64,000 bases of DNA from Phytophthora quininea (taxonomy: Eukaryota > Oomycota > Peronosporomycetes > Peronosporales > Peronosporaceae), in the NCBI GenBank assembly GCA_011947345.1, contig JAAVTG010000182.1, forward strand, positions 1 through 64,000, in the 5' to 3' direction. Below the pieces are notes generated by a model, which saw only the letters and a list, made by a program, of their open reading frames with translations, did no database searches and was not told the DNA's origin. Positions 32,729 through 45,735 of this stretch are shown one piece after another. Both the position numbers and the translations under genes were made by a program. How positions within the stretch are numbered: position 1 is the first letter of the stretch; each line of letters opens with the position of its first letter.

Positions 32729-34041
32729 TTTCATTTCAGAACCAGCGTGATGCAGACTAGATTCTCGGACCCAGAAGACAGAGCAATCGTTGTGGTCGCA
32801 CATGGATTCGAGGCACAAGGGCGACGGATCGACTGGAAGGCCGGGGCGTTGCAGATGCGTACGAAGCGGTCAGCAAAGACGTTGCAAGATAGGCTTCAAG
32901 CCTTGAAGTGGATGTATGGACGTGTGTTGGCTCGCTTCCCTCCGCCTTTTTTCTTCTTCTTCTTTTTCTCGAGATCATTTGCCCAACAACAACGTGTGCT
33001 TACCTCAACTAGAGGCTCCGGTACCCATAACTTGTTGCTTACTCGGGATTGCGTTGAGCAAGCTCTGGCCGTCATGCATGATGGGGTTACTAAAGCGGAT
33101 GTTAGATCAAAACCTGGTAGATCGGATGAAAACGCTGGAGAGATATTGCCGGAGTTGGTGGCAAGTGTCATCACGGAAATCGGCGATGTGGATATGCAAG
33201 ATGTGTTTCTCGATGTTGGCTCTGGGCTGGGCAACGTTGTTGTCCAATTTGCATTTCAAACCAATGCCCGTCGACGCATCGGCATTGAAAAGAGAAGTGA
33301 CCTCTGATCAACTGGGACTCAGTGCTTGAGATCCTGTGTAACGGGGTTACACGAAAGTCATAACCGTGCGTTGACTTTAGAGGTTACACGAGACTCTACA
33401 CACGGTTAAGAGTTTCGACTCTGTATCCATCTGGCTCTCCACCACTCATTTACATATCTCTTAGGTTAATTTAGCCACATAGTTTAGTCTATACATTTAC
33501 ACCAAGGTCAGATAAACAATTCAATTCAGTTCTATTTTTGCAGTTAATTAGTGTTGTCCTTGTTTTAAGGGACACTGACTCTGCGAGTCCTAGTTATGGG
33601 ACTGTACTTGGTTCTCGTATAGAACCGAAGGCTGGAAGCCTAAAGACACTGACTCGTGGGGTCCTACGTCTTCCTCTGTGCACGTGCTGCTACGCAGCCC
33701 CGCTACATCCTATATCGCTGCTCCAACAACTGAAAAAAGTGTCATTAGCTCATGGTGATATGTTGGACATTCCTCTATCGTCCCGCTCACCTTTCCAAGA
33801 CGCCTCCGTCATGAATGCCATGCTTTATAAAGAGAAGGCCAAACTTATCGTCCAAGAACAGTTCCGCTTCATGAAGCAAGCGCGTTTGGTCGTTTTGACA
33901 TCGCGGTACTGTCCCCGGCACCGCCCTTCTTGTCCGAAAGAGTGTTGCAGAAGGTGGCAAGAATCAAGCACTTTGCTTGGACGCTGCAGTTGGAAGACGG
34001 AGCTACTTGCCCTACACATCTACAAGCACCGAGTTTGTTAA
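32729..34041 (+). pseudogene. DOT1-like methyltransferase relic, unit 2
   Basis: Here the region upstream of the cofactor motif and the motif itself (DVFLDVGSGLGNVVVQFAF) lie in one frame, 32675-33307. A shorter CTT/T run and one extra CAA restore continuity compared with unit 1. The frame then stops at 33307 just before the solo LTR. Confidence 0.65.
33337..33707. mobile_element. Solo LTR in DOT1-like relic, unit 2
   Basis: 371 bp, same ends and same imperfect TCCTG/TCCTA target duplication as 10476-10846. Insertion therefore predates the tandem duplication. Confidence 0.75.
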
Positions 34042-34087
34042 ACTATAGTGAAAACAAGTCAAATGCATTTTCGTCACTTACCGTGAC

Positions 34088-36280
34088 TCAAGGGATTATA
34101 ACCCGTACGACGGATCTGCGCTGTACCACCTCTACGCTGTCAACATCGCCACCGCCCTTAATCTCCTCGCAACCAGCTTCGACGGAAGCTCTTCCCTCAT
34201 CGCTTGTAGCGCTATTTGTTGCAGTGTTCGGTATATTGACACAAATGCCTCCTTCATCGCCACCCGACACCACATCATTGCCATTCGACATCACTTCATG
34301 TCCTTCCTCACTAATTCTTGGCGTTGCCTTCAATTTTGCCAGGGTAGACGATCTTCTAATGTTGCTTTTGGTAGTGAATAGCTGCTTCGGAAGGTAGGAT
34401 CGATGGAATTTGTCCCAGCACGTCCATGTCTTGTGGGGACACGTGAAAGTAGATTCGATGCACGTATGCACAACTCTACATAGGCACGCTGTGTGCGTGA
34501 GGCAATAATCAGTGAGTTCTGTAGGATATCGTCCTTCAAATCAGCAAACGAAGCACTGGCGCCGCTTTCTACCATTTCCAGCAAAATTTGCTTTGATGCC
34601 GCGAATCTGGTCAACTCTGTCAACACCTTGCATGTTCTGATTATACTCTAGAGCACAAGTTGGTGCTGGAAATTGTCGTACTTCAGCTCCTATTCGCCTG
34701 GTCACAGTTATTGACGTAGATGAATCTGCGTTCGAGGCCATTGTCACTATGTTGCCGTCACACCAAGACGCTGCTAGCATCTCGCGATCCGATGACACAG
34801 CTTGGCGATGATCACCGCGAGTTGCTTCCTTTTATCGAGAACAGTAAACTGAGGAAAGTGCTTGCTCTTTCCACGGACGGTACCACGCTCGTAGAAACCT
34901 TTCACTCGCAAATCCAGCAGTATCTGGACACTCGTGTAGTAATTGTCCATGTCGACTACGCGCCGAGCGGAGAAATACGGCCGCATCACTTCAATGACGT
35001 GCTTGCAAACTTGTTTTACATTCTCGAGATCCTCCCGAAGTTCGTGAGCTTCCGAAGGATCTACGACGTTCTGGAGGTGATTGGATATGTCACTGTTGTT
35101 GTAGTGTAGGAGATAGTTCAACGCAATCCAGCTTGTAGAGCAGCAAACATCGTACACTCGAAAGTGGTATTTTCCACTGGGCTTGGGAGGATTGTATACG
35201 ATGAGATGACGATCATGACGAGAACGACAAGCGATACTCGCCTCGTCCAAAGCCACGCTGCGACCAACCTCCATGTAGTGACCACCAGTGAGTTTGAGCA
35301 AGTTCAACAACATCTCCACGGCCTCGACCCCTGCCACGATTTGGCACAGTACCAACGGTGGCGCCAGCCTCACTACCAGCAGGACGTCCTCCACCCCCAT
35401 CACCAGCATCATCGTCTCCACGACCATGACCCTTGCCACGTCCACGACCCCTGCCACGCGTTGGTATAGTGCCAGCGGCTACACCAGCATCTTCACCAGC
35501 AGCACGTCGTCCTTCAACATCACCAGCGCGGTCTACATGACCACGTCCCCGGCCGTGACCCCTTCCACGAGTTGGTGCAGCAGCAGATACTGTGTCACCG
35601 CCAGTAGCACGGCCTCCATCGCCACCATCAACACGATCCCCACGCCCAAGTCCACGTCCACATGTTGGAGCAGCGGCTGCGTCAGCACCGACACTACTAA
35701 AGCTCTGATTTGCTAGTACTGGGAAATTCCATAACTGTTAGTTTCGCTTATTCTCAGGTGGCGATATACACCATACCTTCCGTCGCGTGGTACGCCAACA
35801 CTGCATCTACACGGAGGAAAAGTCATTGCCGTTGTCCCATTCGGGTTGCCGTCTGACACTATGTAGAGATATTTGTTGTCAAGGCCACGACTGGGAGGCT
35901 GGAAGCAAGGAGGCTACGACGCTATCATGGTGTCGCGGGCTGAACGTCGCGTGCGATTCGTGCAGTTTAGACGTCCATTCCGCAGCCCGCAACTCCTTCC
36001 AGGCAGAGTGAAAGTCAAGGTCGCTGCCTGGCAGCGTGTCGTCGATTTTTGAGCCTTTACGTCGTCGTTTCCGCTCGCCGCGGTCTTCCTGGGGAGCCGC
36101 GCGCTTTGCTGGCGGAATTTGATGGGAAACCGGTAGTGGGGAGGGGAGATACCAAGTAGCGATCGGCGGATATGTGTCGCAAAAATATCTAAAATGCGAG
36201 TTGTTCAGTACTCTTGTCATCCCCGAATCATACAATTTGATTGCATCGTTTACGGTGCTGTATCAATTTATGCGAGATGT
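34088..36280 (-). mobile_element. piggyBac-like transposase relic, unit 2
   Basis: Counterpart of 11227-13400. The N-terminal frame (35879-36235) is longer here because a G run near 36140 is one base shorter. It shows the bipartite basic stretch ERKRRRKGSK before DFHSAWKELRAAEWTSK. DDE residues and Gly/Arg-rich insert are as in unit 1. Confidence 0.75.
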
Positions 36281-36359
36281 TATACCAGACTTATTATAGG
36301 CATTTAAACTGAAGATGTTCCGAGCTGCCAAAACGCTGTTTAGTGAAAATAAGTCAAAT

Positions 36360-37080
36360 ACATTATTTACTGCTGCACGTTGACGGTGCTCCTCGATGGA
36401 GCAGCTCGCCGCGCCGCGCGAGCCCTTCCTGGTGACAAAGCGTTCCCTGCCGCTGTACGAGGCCCTCCGCAGCTTCACCTGGACGTTGGTCTTCCCTGTG
36501 CGGTGATGAAGATGTGGAGAACAGTGAACAAGATGCAGGAGAAGCTCAGCGCCGACTCGGGCCATGGTGTCATGAGCGTCATTCTGTAACAGGTCACACA
36601 GTCGAGTTGGAAGCACATGACGAGCTTGACTACCCGTTCGTGCTGAAGCTGCAGGTGCAGGAGACCGAGGTGAACGACCGCATGTAGTGTGAAGAGGCTT
36701 CCTCCATGGGACGAATCCGCTACATGCAGCATGAGGACCCCAAGCGCGAGCTCGTACACCAGCGGCTACAGCCAACCTCTAGAATGTATACACCAAGGAG
36801 AAGCTGTTGCGAAGCATTTTGCCGCCGCAGCCGCACAAGAAGTCGATTGGGGAAGCGAGAGACCCTCGCAAGTTGTGCAGCGCCAAACGTACGCCAGACG
36901 CATCAGGGTGTGGCCTTTGCTGAGCCGTTCGCATTGCACATCGACGGGATAAAGAATGCATAGCTGGAGAAGCCGCTGGGCTGGAGCGACAAGCCTTTCA
37001 TCGAGTTCAGGATCCTGCAGCTACTTGGGGCGCTAGTGCCGGTGTATCGGCTTAGTAAAAATACATGAATCATAGTGGAG
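36360..37080 (+). pseudogene. Unrecognised coding relic, unit 2
   Basis: Counterpart of 13500-14220; a few substitutions near 36835 change residues of the last pieces. Confidence 0.35.
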
Positions 37081-37148
37081 CCTCTTGGAGCACCAGGCAA
37101 CGGCCAGCAGTGACGCAATACGCTGAAAGTCCTGCTTGGTCTCGTCTG

Positions 37149-37369
37149 TGTGGTCATCGCTACCTCGGTTAATAAGACGAAGCACATTGATGTACGACAT
37201 CACTTTGTCTGAGAGCGAGTGGAAATGAAGCTGATTAAAATGGAGATTACCTCTGGAGTTGAAAGTGCAGCAGATGCTTTCACGAAACCATTGCCCCACA
37301 CGAAGTTTGAGGAGCACAGAGCACATATGTTTACTATCCCCAAAAGAATACGAATCAAACAACTAAGAT
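37149..37369 (+). mobile_element. Copia RNase H fragment, unit 2
   Basis: Counterpart of 14290-14510. Confidence 0.8.
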
Positions 37370-37882
37370 AACCAGCAGGTGGGGTTATTATTGTTGTTGT
37401 ATTACATCTTCGCGTCAATCATTTTTACTGGGAGTCTAGGTTTAAACTAGCTAGCCTCCAGCATAGGGTAGTATCCGCATACGTCAAGTCGTCCTCACTT
37501 GGCATCTGTGCGATTCTGTCTCCCACAAGGTCCTTCCATTCGGTCGCGTCTTGGGCTCGAGTACGAATGTTGAGTATGTCCGTTTTGGTACGGAGCCGAC
37601 AGCCTCGCTTGACACTGCGGAGGTCTTGGCCCAGGATCGCTGGCAGCATGGGGCAAGGGCGTCCTCGCTAACCACTTTCTTCACAGCTGTCGAAGTAGTG
37701 AGTCATTTGCAGGAACGCTGGGTTTCTCTCCGATCCGCGGAATATCTGTCCAAAGAGCATCCACCGCGCTTTAGTGATGCGATAGCGTCGCGGTTGAACA
37801 TTGCAACACTTGCATAGCGCTGCGTTGGCGATACAGCTGCGATAGCTGATACCGAGCACCTGGAGAAGATGACGACGACGTG
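37370..37882. other. No gene recognised (unit 2)
   Basis: Counterpart of 14511-15023. Confidence 0.5.
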
Positions 37883-38342
37883 TGGGGTACATGACATTAA
37901 CACCAACACGAGCGTGGAGCTCAGGGTGCTGCGGGTTTGTCCGTGGTACCAGGCGCTACCTCCAAGTACGTTTCCAGCTTGGGACGGACCATCGCAAGAG
38001 CTAGAAATGAAGGTGGAGAAAACACTCATGGGCCACAGTAATGCTGTCAAGGAAACGGAGCCCAAGCCGCATCAAGGCGGCTCGAAACGGAAGGTTTTCA
38101 GCGAACCTAACGAGACGGGAACGAAGCAAAATAAACGGCGCGAACCGAATGAAGGCTGCTTTGAAAATGACATCCAGCGCGTGGCGCTACTCGAAGTGGG
38201 CGACAAAGAGCTTCGTGAATACTTCCAGCTGGAAGTGCAAGTCAAACGCGACGAGGCCATTTGCGTGCGAGCGAAAGCGCGAAAGGAGCTGCTGGGCTTG
38301 GGGGTTGGTCGCAAGGATGTCGATCGCCTCATACCTCTATAA
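37883..38342 (+). pseudogene. Trihelix-family 3' half, unit 2
   Basis: Counterpart of 15024-15483. It has Gly where unit 1 has Val in KPHQGGSKRK, agreeing with the intact gene at 48804. Confidence 0.8.
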
Positions 38343-38378
38343 CAGCGACTGGTGGACGCAGATTTTGACCTGAAACGA

Positions 38379-38624
38379 AGCTGGATCATGTGCAAGTACA
38401 ACCACTCCAAACTCAGCAACGCGCTGTTGACTAAGACAATCCAGAAGCTTGTGTTCGTGTACGCGAACGGATTGGCGGGATATAACCTACCGGCCGTGGT
38501 GTACGATCGATCAACGCTTTATCAGAACGAAGATGAAGAAAGCGATGGCGAAGATGACGTCGACAATGTTCTACACTGGACTTCGTCGTTGTACGACAAC
38601 TTCTTCGAGTACGGTGAACCGTAG
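38379..38624 (+). mobile_element. hAT C-terminal tail, unit 2
   Basis: Counterpart of 15520-15765, identical in translation. Confidence 0.65.
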
Positions 38625-38818
38625 AATACCGCATAAATAGAAGTGTTGTTTGTTGCGTCTTATTATTTTTCTTCATATTTGTACCAGCAATGCACGGCCA
38701 CCACCTCATCTTCCACCGAGAAGTCTCAATCCATTCTCATGTTGACTACTGGGTTTTGGCCGGAGATAAACCCGGATCAATTGGATCGATCCATGGATTT
38801 ATATCGTTTTGGCCGCTG

Positions 38819-38899
38819 CTAAACCATCCATACTCGAGAGCTACGGGATCACATATCGCTCTCGCCCAGGTATCAACTACAAGACGTGGGCTTTGATTT
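38819..38899 (+). repeat. Trihelix-family 5' fragment, unit 2
   Basis: Counterpart of 15960-16040. Confidence 0.75.
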
Positions 38900-39418
38900 T
38901 GGCTACAACAAAGCCACTCAAGATATTGCGTACCGAGAAGAAGCCTGATTCGTGGTCCAGAAGTTGATTGAAGGCAAGAAGGAAGGCAAATGGAAGGCCA
39001 TGAAATGACGCCGCTAGAGTGGCGGGAATATTGCTGCGACAAGTATCCCTACCTGCTTGAGATCGCACGCAGTGTATTTACGATGCCGATGTCATCACCT
39101 GCCGCGCCAACGCAAATATAGCTGGGATCTAAGGAGATAGTTTTATGCAACCAGAAAAAGTACTACATCCGAAAAATGGTCCTACAGAAATGGTGAAAAC
39201 ATCCTACTCCACGTCCTGCAGGGCCCACAATTACAATTACTGTCCTCCACCAGTTAGTTTTTAAGTATGCAGCATTTCGTACGCTGTATATTACCTAATA
39301 TAATAAAATTAGAGCGCTCTCAACCACTCAACCCAAGTGTTAGTTTGCCTTGGCCTCGCTGGCTGCACGGGGCGTTACAGCATATTGCAATCTGCAGAGA
39401 ACAACACGCGCTCTAACC
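38900..39418. other. No gene recognised (unit 2)
   Basis: Counterpart of 16041-16559. Confidence 0.5.
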
Positions 39419-40558
39419 GCTACACAAGTACCTAGTCAACACCACGCGCGGCGACACTACTCGCTACCAATGCTCTACCTACCGATCTTCGCAATGTAAG
39501 GGCAAGCTGATAGTCAAGAAACTCTCTGAGGGCGATACCGAAGCGCGTGAAACTGGCGAGCACTCCTGCCGACAGACAGCCAGCTCGTCCGTTGGCTCGT
39601 GCGAGGAGAAAATGTCTGGTCTGCTGGAGAAGGAGGCCATCAACTCGATGGCGACTGTCTTTGAAGGGCTGTAGGACCGGGTGTCTCGGCGGCTGGCCGA
39701 CAAGAACCCCGGAGAATCTGTACGCCCGCAACCTCTGGACGAGGCAATCAACTTTATCAAGTACGTGCGCGAGCAAGCCTTCGGCGGTGAAGAATTTCGT
39801 GTGCTAGAGAGCGAGACGACTGCGTGTGTGAGGATGACGAACGCTCGTTCCTTCAGTTTAACGTGTTCTACAATAACAACGGCACGCGACAGTGTATCAT
39901 CGGTATTGGCCATCACGACCTCATCCGTCTGCTGATATACGCCGGTGTGTCAATTTTTATCGACGGCACGTACAGCATCACACGAAAACCCTTCCAACAG
40001 ACTATCATCGTCATGTATCACGATCCGAGTTACGACGTGTACATCCCAGTGCTTTTCATTTAGGTGGAGGCAAGGACGAATGGACGTACTGGCACTGTCT
40101 GCACTGGGTGCGTGTGCTAGGGAAGATGAAGATGAATCCAGCCAGCATCACCTTCGACTTCGAAGCCACTTTCATCAATGCAGTCCGCGACCAATTCACT
40201 GGGACGACTGACATTGGTTGCTTGTTCCACTGGAAGCAGGCATTTCACAGAAAGTTGGTCGATCTCCGCAATCCAATTAATCAAATCAATAAAGCCATGT
40301 CTCTCGGTGTCATCGATGTGCTGACCGTCATTCTAATCGCCGAGATCAGGCTAAAAGGCACCCCTACGTTGTGTCCAAGCTGAACACAAAAGGGGTTGTT
40401 CGCTTGTGGTCTGAGTTTTGGACTTACTTCACACGTATGTGGCTGACGCTGTTCCCGCCTGAGGTATGGAGTGTCAACGTGTATGTGGTGAGTGAAACAG
40501 AGATGCAGAATCGCAAAGACAATCCAATCGAGAGCTATAATCGTCGTGTCAAGCGGTA
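39419..40558 (+). mobile_element. MULE transposase relic, unit 2
   Basis: Counterpart of 16560-17699 with an extra nonsense change: TGG to TAG at about 39673, inside the region before the DDE domain. This is post-duplication decay. Confidence 0.75.
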
Positions 40559-41041
40559 AGCACCCCACGCTGTTGGTTTTCGTGGAGAAGGACAAAGAAG
40601 AAAATAAGCAGGAGCCTTCTAATGCTCGACGACATTGCCATGCACCGTCGTCCTGTGCCACCATATGCAAATCCCGTCTCGCTGACAACCCTAGACGACC
40701 ACACTGCTTTCAAGCTGCCCCAGCAGCGCAAACGCTGACGCGCCAAAAACTAATACAACAAAGCTGCAGTAGGTTGAGTAGTCATAAGTCCTCCAATTGT
40801 GCAGGACAGTCGTGTCCTACCGCTTGTCAGGCATGCTGGTCCAGTTACTCTGTTCTGCAAGGCGCCCTAAATGTTGTCAATGAGTCCTTCAAAAGGTCCA
40901 GCATCTGTAGGACATTCTGTCGGATGCAGGAATTTTTCTGACTGCATTGATTTCTCCCGACCTATGCCGTGAGAGATATACGGTCGCCAATGACGGGATG
41001 TAATGGAGCTAATTTGTCGCTGCGCCGCATTAGCAATGGCA
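40559..41041. other. Decayed 3' part of the MULE or spacer (unit 2)
   Basis: Counterpart of 17700-18179, with an extra 3 bp near 40600. Confidence 0.4.
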
Positions 41042-42151
41042 GGGAGAAGACGCCGGTTTCAGGTGTGGAAGCACTTTTGATGCAGTTGACGGGACGAAGG
41101 CTGTGACGTGCAAGAAATGCGAGCAATTGATCCCCAATGCCAAAGTTGAGAAGCTGGATCGCCATATTTTGAACTACTGCGCGCACTGGTCGGTGACTGA
41201 GAAGAACGCATTCAGCAGAGCATTAGCCCAGGAACGCCAGCCTGCGAGAATCCGGGCCAGTCTCGGCACAAGTGCGTCTAGCAGTGATGATAGCAGAGAT
41301 ACCGCCACCAGGCCCATACCTATGACAGGGCGTGTTCAACAAACTAGTCGCGCCACCAGAAGAAACTCAATTTTGTTCTAGTCGCGCCAAATATGATTCC
41401 AAGACCATGGGCGATTGTTGCGACGGGATCAAATACTCAGTCAGTCGAGTACATCGCGCAGCTTTTGGACGTAGCGAATGCGGTTAACTCTGCTATAGGC
41501 AAACCGGGTTTTGTTACGGGTGTGACGACGGACAATGCAAAGTCAATGGTATCAGCGTGGGAGGTCCTGGAGGGAAATGGAATCACTTGTGCTGGATGTA
41601 GAGCACACACACCGAATCTGCTTCTTGAAGACATTTCAATACTTCCCCCAGTGAAAGACCTCGTGCGAAACGTTTCACGTGTATTTGTGAACTTCAAGTC
41701 ACGCAAACACTAAAAACAGACTATGATGTTGTCGATGGTATTTTGCAGGACAAATCCTTCGGGAAGGAAGGGGAGCACAATATGAGGCTTTAAGCTCTCG
41801 TCATCAAAATATTGGCCTTTTGAAACGGGTGGTTCATCTCTTGGTATGGTCTACTGGTGTTTTGAAGAGCTGCTAACGAAACCCGTTTACTGCCAACCAT
41901 CCTTCATGATTGACACTGCCGCAGGTATCAAGGCTTTAATTGTAGTTCACCGGAAGTTTCTTCACACTGATGCCCTGGCGGTGGCGTTTTTACTTGAGCC
42001 GTCAGAAGATCCCACGGATTTTGCGGGCGTCGATAGAACAAACGCATTAGACCACGTCCGAGACGTTGCAGCTCCAGCACGCCTGCTGCTTCGGATGAGA
42101 CCGCGGAGAGCGCAGTCGAGTCGCTTGCAAGTGTGCGCTTGTGGGGCTTGA
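41042..42151 (+). mobile_element. hAT transposase relic, unit 2
   Basis: Counterpart of 18180-19300. One extra C near 41646 keeps the core frame open to 41713, while TAC to TAA at about 41791 adds a stop absent from unit 1. Confidence 0.75.
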
Positions 42152-42319
42152 TCATCGAATGAACAGTGAATGTTACGTGTTGCTGATAATTCCCGCGATT
42201 AACACTAATTAGTGGTATATTAGACGCCGTTTTATTTAGCGGATTAATCCGCCTGGCCAATCTGATCTATCAGGTTTGTCCGCCTAAAAACAATTGCCGA
42301 TTCAACAGTAAATGATTTG

Positions 42320-43310
42320 GTGTTGCCAGGTTGGAGAGGGTGACGGGCTCGAAGGAGGAGGAGAAGAAGGCAGGCAAGGCGGAGGATGACATTCATCTGG
42401 AGAAACAGTTGGAGTCTGCCACGGAGGAGCTGGAAAGGATCAAAAAGCAGAAGATGGAGGCCAAGGAGAGCAGCAAGGTTTTGGGGGAAGACCAGCCAGA
42501 TGGGGTCACTGAGAGACAAATACTTGGACAAGATTAATAAGCTAAAGGAGAAGAAGAAGCAGGAAGGGAATGCAGCAACCAGTGGGATGCAGGAGGTGGT
42601 GGGGACGACCACGTCTGCCGGACTCTCGACATGGATCGTCAACGAGGGAGCAAACGAAGTGCTGGTAAGCATTGGCTTTCTAGAGGAAGGTCGCGCTAGA
42701 TGGACTGACAGTACGTTGTAGAGCTACACCGATCTGCGTGGGCTTTTCAAGGCTGTGATCCCCCGGTAGACCCGCTGCAGCAGGTAAGTCGACGTGCGTT
42801 TGAGACGTGCCACGCAGAACTGACCTTGTGCTGTTCTGATCTATAGGACGAGTACGAATTCTTCTCGAAGGAGGTAAGCCATGCTATGCCATTTGTATGT
42901 ATGCGCAGTGTCTAACGATGCGTGCTGCACCTTGTAGATGGTAGGCCAATTCGACATGTTCGTGCCCAAGGAAGAGCAAGGCAAGTTCCCTGCTGCTGAT
43001 CCAATCCTGCACATTTGCGAGACCCTGGGGTTGAAGCCATCCGACGTGATGGTGCTGGCAAGACACGCACCGACCATTAGAGCAGCCAAGTACGTTGTCT
43101 ACATAGCTTCCGTCCAATGACCTGCTAATAGCGTTGTGTTGCAGAGCCGCTGGGACCCACGTGGCCCACTACATGCCCGACCCAAAGGCCATCCCGAACC
43201 ACACGGCGCACTACCACCTCAAACACCTGAGCGAGTTCCAGCACCTCGTCGAGGACTTCAACGGCGTCTCCTACCGCGACAAGATCAAGATGGGCTCCAT
43301 CGAGTTCTAA
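42320..43310 (+). pseudogene. HAD-like spliced gene relic, unit 2
   Basis: Counterpart of 19459-20448 with the same intron borders and the same frame break near 42767. One T fewer near 42481 alters the coiled-coil reading frame. Confidence 0.45.
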
Positions 43311-43422
43311 AACGGCAGTTGAAGTTGATGCAGTCATTTAGATCCATCTATCATACCCCCAATCCTTTTGCTAATCATTGATTAGTAATCGAAATTGCGC
43401 GCTTCCAGCAGCTTCAACGCGC

Positions 43423-44100
43423 ATGGGGAAGCCCGGGGACTGGTGCACGGACGGACCTCCGTCGTCGCTGGACGTGCTAGTGCAGTGGCTGGTGCACCCC
43501 GGCAACTTCGGTCGCTGGCTTGAGCGACAGCAGCCGCTGCGGGACTTCGAGGACGAGATCTACGAGCTGCTTCAGAGCCGCGGCCTGCACCGCAGTCGCT
43601 ACAGCATCGGATCTAAGCTATCGGCAGTGGTGGCGCGCTTTCGAACGACCAAGAACTGGCTCGTTCAAAGTGGAGTGACCGACGTCCCAATCGGCTCCAG
43701 TCTGGAGCGACTGGTGCTGCGGAAGTGTCCAGGTTTCTTTGAGCTGGACCCAGTACTGAGCAACGCGCCCACGCTCACTCCAAAGCACTACCGAGCCGAC
43801 CGGAATGACTCCTGCGCAGCTAAGACACACGATATGAAGACTCGCAGCGCGACGCTGCAGCAGAGCGAGCTCTGTGAGACGAAGACTCGTAGGAGGAAGC
43901 AGCTGGTCTGGAGTGAGGACGCTGCGGAAAATGAGCTTGCGTTGCGTCTTGGATGCAGCAGACCCGAGCAGAGAGAGTTGTTCCAGCTCGAGCTGCAAGT
44001 GAAGCGAGACCAGGCCACTTGTGTAAGAGCCAGATCGCGCAAGGAACTGCTCGAGCTGGGCATGTCCCGAAAGGATGTCGATCGGCTGCTGCCGCTGTGA
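43423..44100 (+). CDS. Trihelix/coiled-coil family protein (intact, 225 aa)
   Basis: Intact version of 20561-21237. Residues about 10-100 form the trihelix-like domain (VHPGNFGRWLERQ, EIYELLQSRGLHRS, then SKLSAVVARFRTTKNWL). A conserved 'LRKCPGFFELDPVL' block follows, then a basic stretch (TKTRRRKQ) that could be a nuclear signal, and a C-terminal coiled coil ending in KDVDRLLPL. It lies 340 bp upstream of the NmrA copy at 44439 in the same direction. A DNA-binding role is inferred from the domain shape; no catalytic motif is present. Confidence 0.8.
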   Translation: MGKPGDWCTDGPPSSLDVLVQWLVHPGNFGRWLERQQPLRDFEDEIYELLQSRGLHRSRYSIGSKLSAVVARFRTTKNWLVQSGVTDVPIGSSLERLVLRKCPGFFELDPVLSNAPTLTPKHYRADRNDSCAAKTHDMKTRSATLQQSELCETKTRRRKQLVWSEDAAENELALRLGCSRPEQRELFQLELQVKRDQATCVRARSRKELLELGMSRKDVDRLLPL

Positions 44101-44128
44101 ATCTCGCGGTGGTTTTGGCCAACGAATT

Positions 44129-44438
44129 AGTGCGCTGCTTCTTCATTCACTTCGCTCCCTTTTTCGCAATGATCACGACCTGAAGTTTACAGCAGTTGGT
44201 CCAGTAAACACTCAGCGATCGAATTCAGAGATGTGTTCGACTGACATCGAAATCTCTGCCTGTACCTAATATCGACCGTTGATATCGATACCATCTGTGA
44301 ATTGGATGATTACATTGAAAATGTTCACGGCAAGTGGGCCATGAGCACTCCCGACTACGGCTTCAGTTGCTTCACAATTCAATTTGCTTCCAACAGCTCA
44401 AGTCCACCACCCAACCCACCACCACTCTTCTGGAGAAA
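44129..44438. other. NmrA copy 2 upstream region
   Basis: Shares the TTCATTCAC, ATCACGACCTGAAGTTTACA and GGTCCAGTAAACACTCAGC words with 22095-22180 but is visibly more diverged than the rest of the unit. It contains a short ATATCGACCGTTGATATCGAT segment absent from the other copy. The Inr+FPR at 44370-44389 (TTCACAATTCAATTTGCTTC) precedes the ATG by about 65 nt. Confidence 0.6.
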
Positions 44439-45559
44439 ATGGCCACGTTCACCAAGTTCGCTATCATCGGCGCAGGAGGCATCGGATCGGGTGTCGTCGA
44501 TGGCCTGCTCGAGAAGAACGTCACTGTGACGATCCTGACGCGCGATGACACCAAGGTGGGGCCTGTGTTTGCTTTGAAACACTAAAATGTGTCGGCAATT
44601 AGTCTAAGCCAGGCAAATTGTTATGGTTTAATTCTTGACAGGTTGAACTCCAGCCGTTCAAGGAGCGTGGCGCTACTCTCGTCAAGGTTGACTACGAGGA
44701 CGAGAACTCGCTGAAGGCTGCTCTTGCTGGGAGCGAAGTCGCGTGAGTTGATGTCCCTGGCTGTTCAGTACTCTTTCCTCTACTAATTTGATTTATCCAA
44801 AGCTTCTGTTCTATCCACGCGTACCACCACGTCTTGCAGTTTGCGGTCGTTCGTGCCGCCAAAGCTGCTGGCATCGAGCTCTTCGTGCCGACTGAGGTGA
44901 GAATTCCGCCAATATTGCTCGAATTAACGCCTAATTAACTTTTCTACGGATGCAAAATAGTTTGGCATGCCCGAGGAGGACGGCCCCAACATCACCAAGC
45001 AAAAGGTCCGCGACCTGCTCAAGGAGCTCGATTTGCCGTACGTCCTCTTCCACAGTGGTCTGTGGGCCGAGTACGCACCGTTGTAAGTACCGTCTTAGTG
45101 CCGCATCGTGTTATCAAATGCGAGGTGACAACCTTTTTCGTACTTCCTGACAGCATCCTGGGCTTCAATTTCAAGGAAGGTAAGGCGACTGTGATCGGAG
45201 ACGGCACCGCCAAGATCAGCCTCGTGGCACGCTCCGACTTCGGCCGCTTCATTGTGCACGTGTTGCTGACTGTACCGAAGGAGTCTCTCAAGTGGTCTCG
45301 CTTTTCAATCGAGAGCGAGCGCATGTCCCCCAAGGATATTGCTGCTCTGGCCGAGAAGAAGCTCGGGACGAAGATCGAGACCACCTTCACCGACTATGAG
45401 GAGAACAAGAAGAACTACGAGACGGACTTCATGGCCTACCTGACCACTCGCATCGCGGATGGCCGTCTGGTGACTGGGACGGAGCAAGAGGCCGCGGACA
45501 CGGTGGCAAAGTTCTTCCCGGACTGGAACCCGACGCCGTTCGAGGTCTTCATCCAGTGA
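44439..45559 (+). CDS. NmrA-like NAD(P)-binding oxidoreductase, copy 2 (diverged)
   Basis: Exons 44439-44555, 44642-44742, 44803-44896, 44961-45082 and 45154-45559 give 279 aa with the same Rossmann motif. About a dozen residue differences from copy 1 are scattered across the protein (for example GMPEEDG for GMLEEDG, SLVARSDFG for SIVARSDLG, GRLVTG for GRMVTG). All are conservative or frame-preserving, so this copy is under constraint. It is the older member that terminates the array and is convergent with OYE copy 3. Confidence 0.9.
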
Positions 45560-45666
45560 GTCAGCAAATGGGCACTCCACTAAGACGGTGTGATACCTCA
45601 GCAATAGAAAGCAGATTTTGTATTGCAACTACCTACGGTGTATCATGCACGTCCATTGCTGTCAAC

Positions 45667-45703
45667 ACTTCAACTGCTCACGTTGAAGTTGGGTACCCAA
45701 CTT
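45667..45703. terminator. Convergent-spacer hairpin and palindrome, third copy
   Basis: Stem and 18-bp palindrome (45686-45703) conserved although the surrounding spacer differs (the ACTAGTACAAAG stretch near 223 is replaced here). Confidence 0.45.
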
Positions 45704-45735
45704 GTGGCACAGCTGAAGCAACAACTTACAACAAC

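Larger units (their letters stand above)
23290..44128. repeat. Tandem segmental duplication, second copy
   Basis: Matches 1-21265 as described there. Identity stays near complete up to the CAACGAATTA at 44119-44128. Beyond this the second unit runs into the older, more diverged NmrA/OYE pair, so 44128 marks the right end of the recent duplication. Confidence 0.95.
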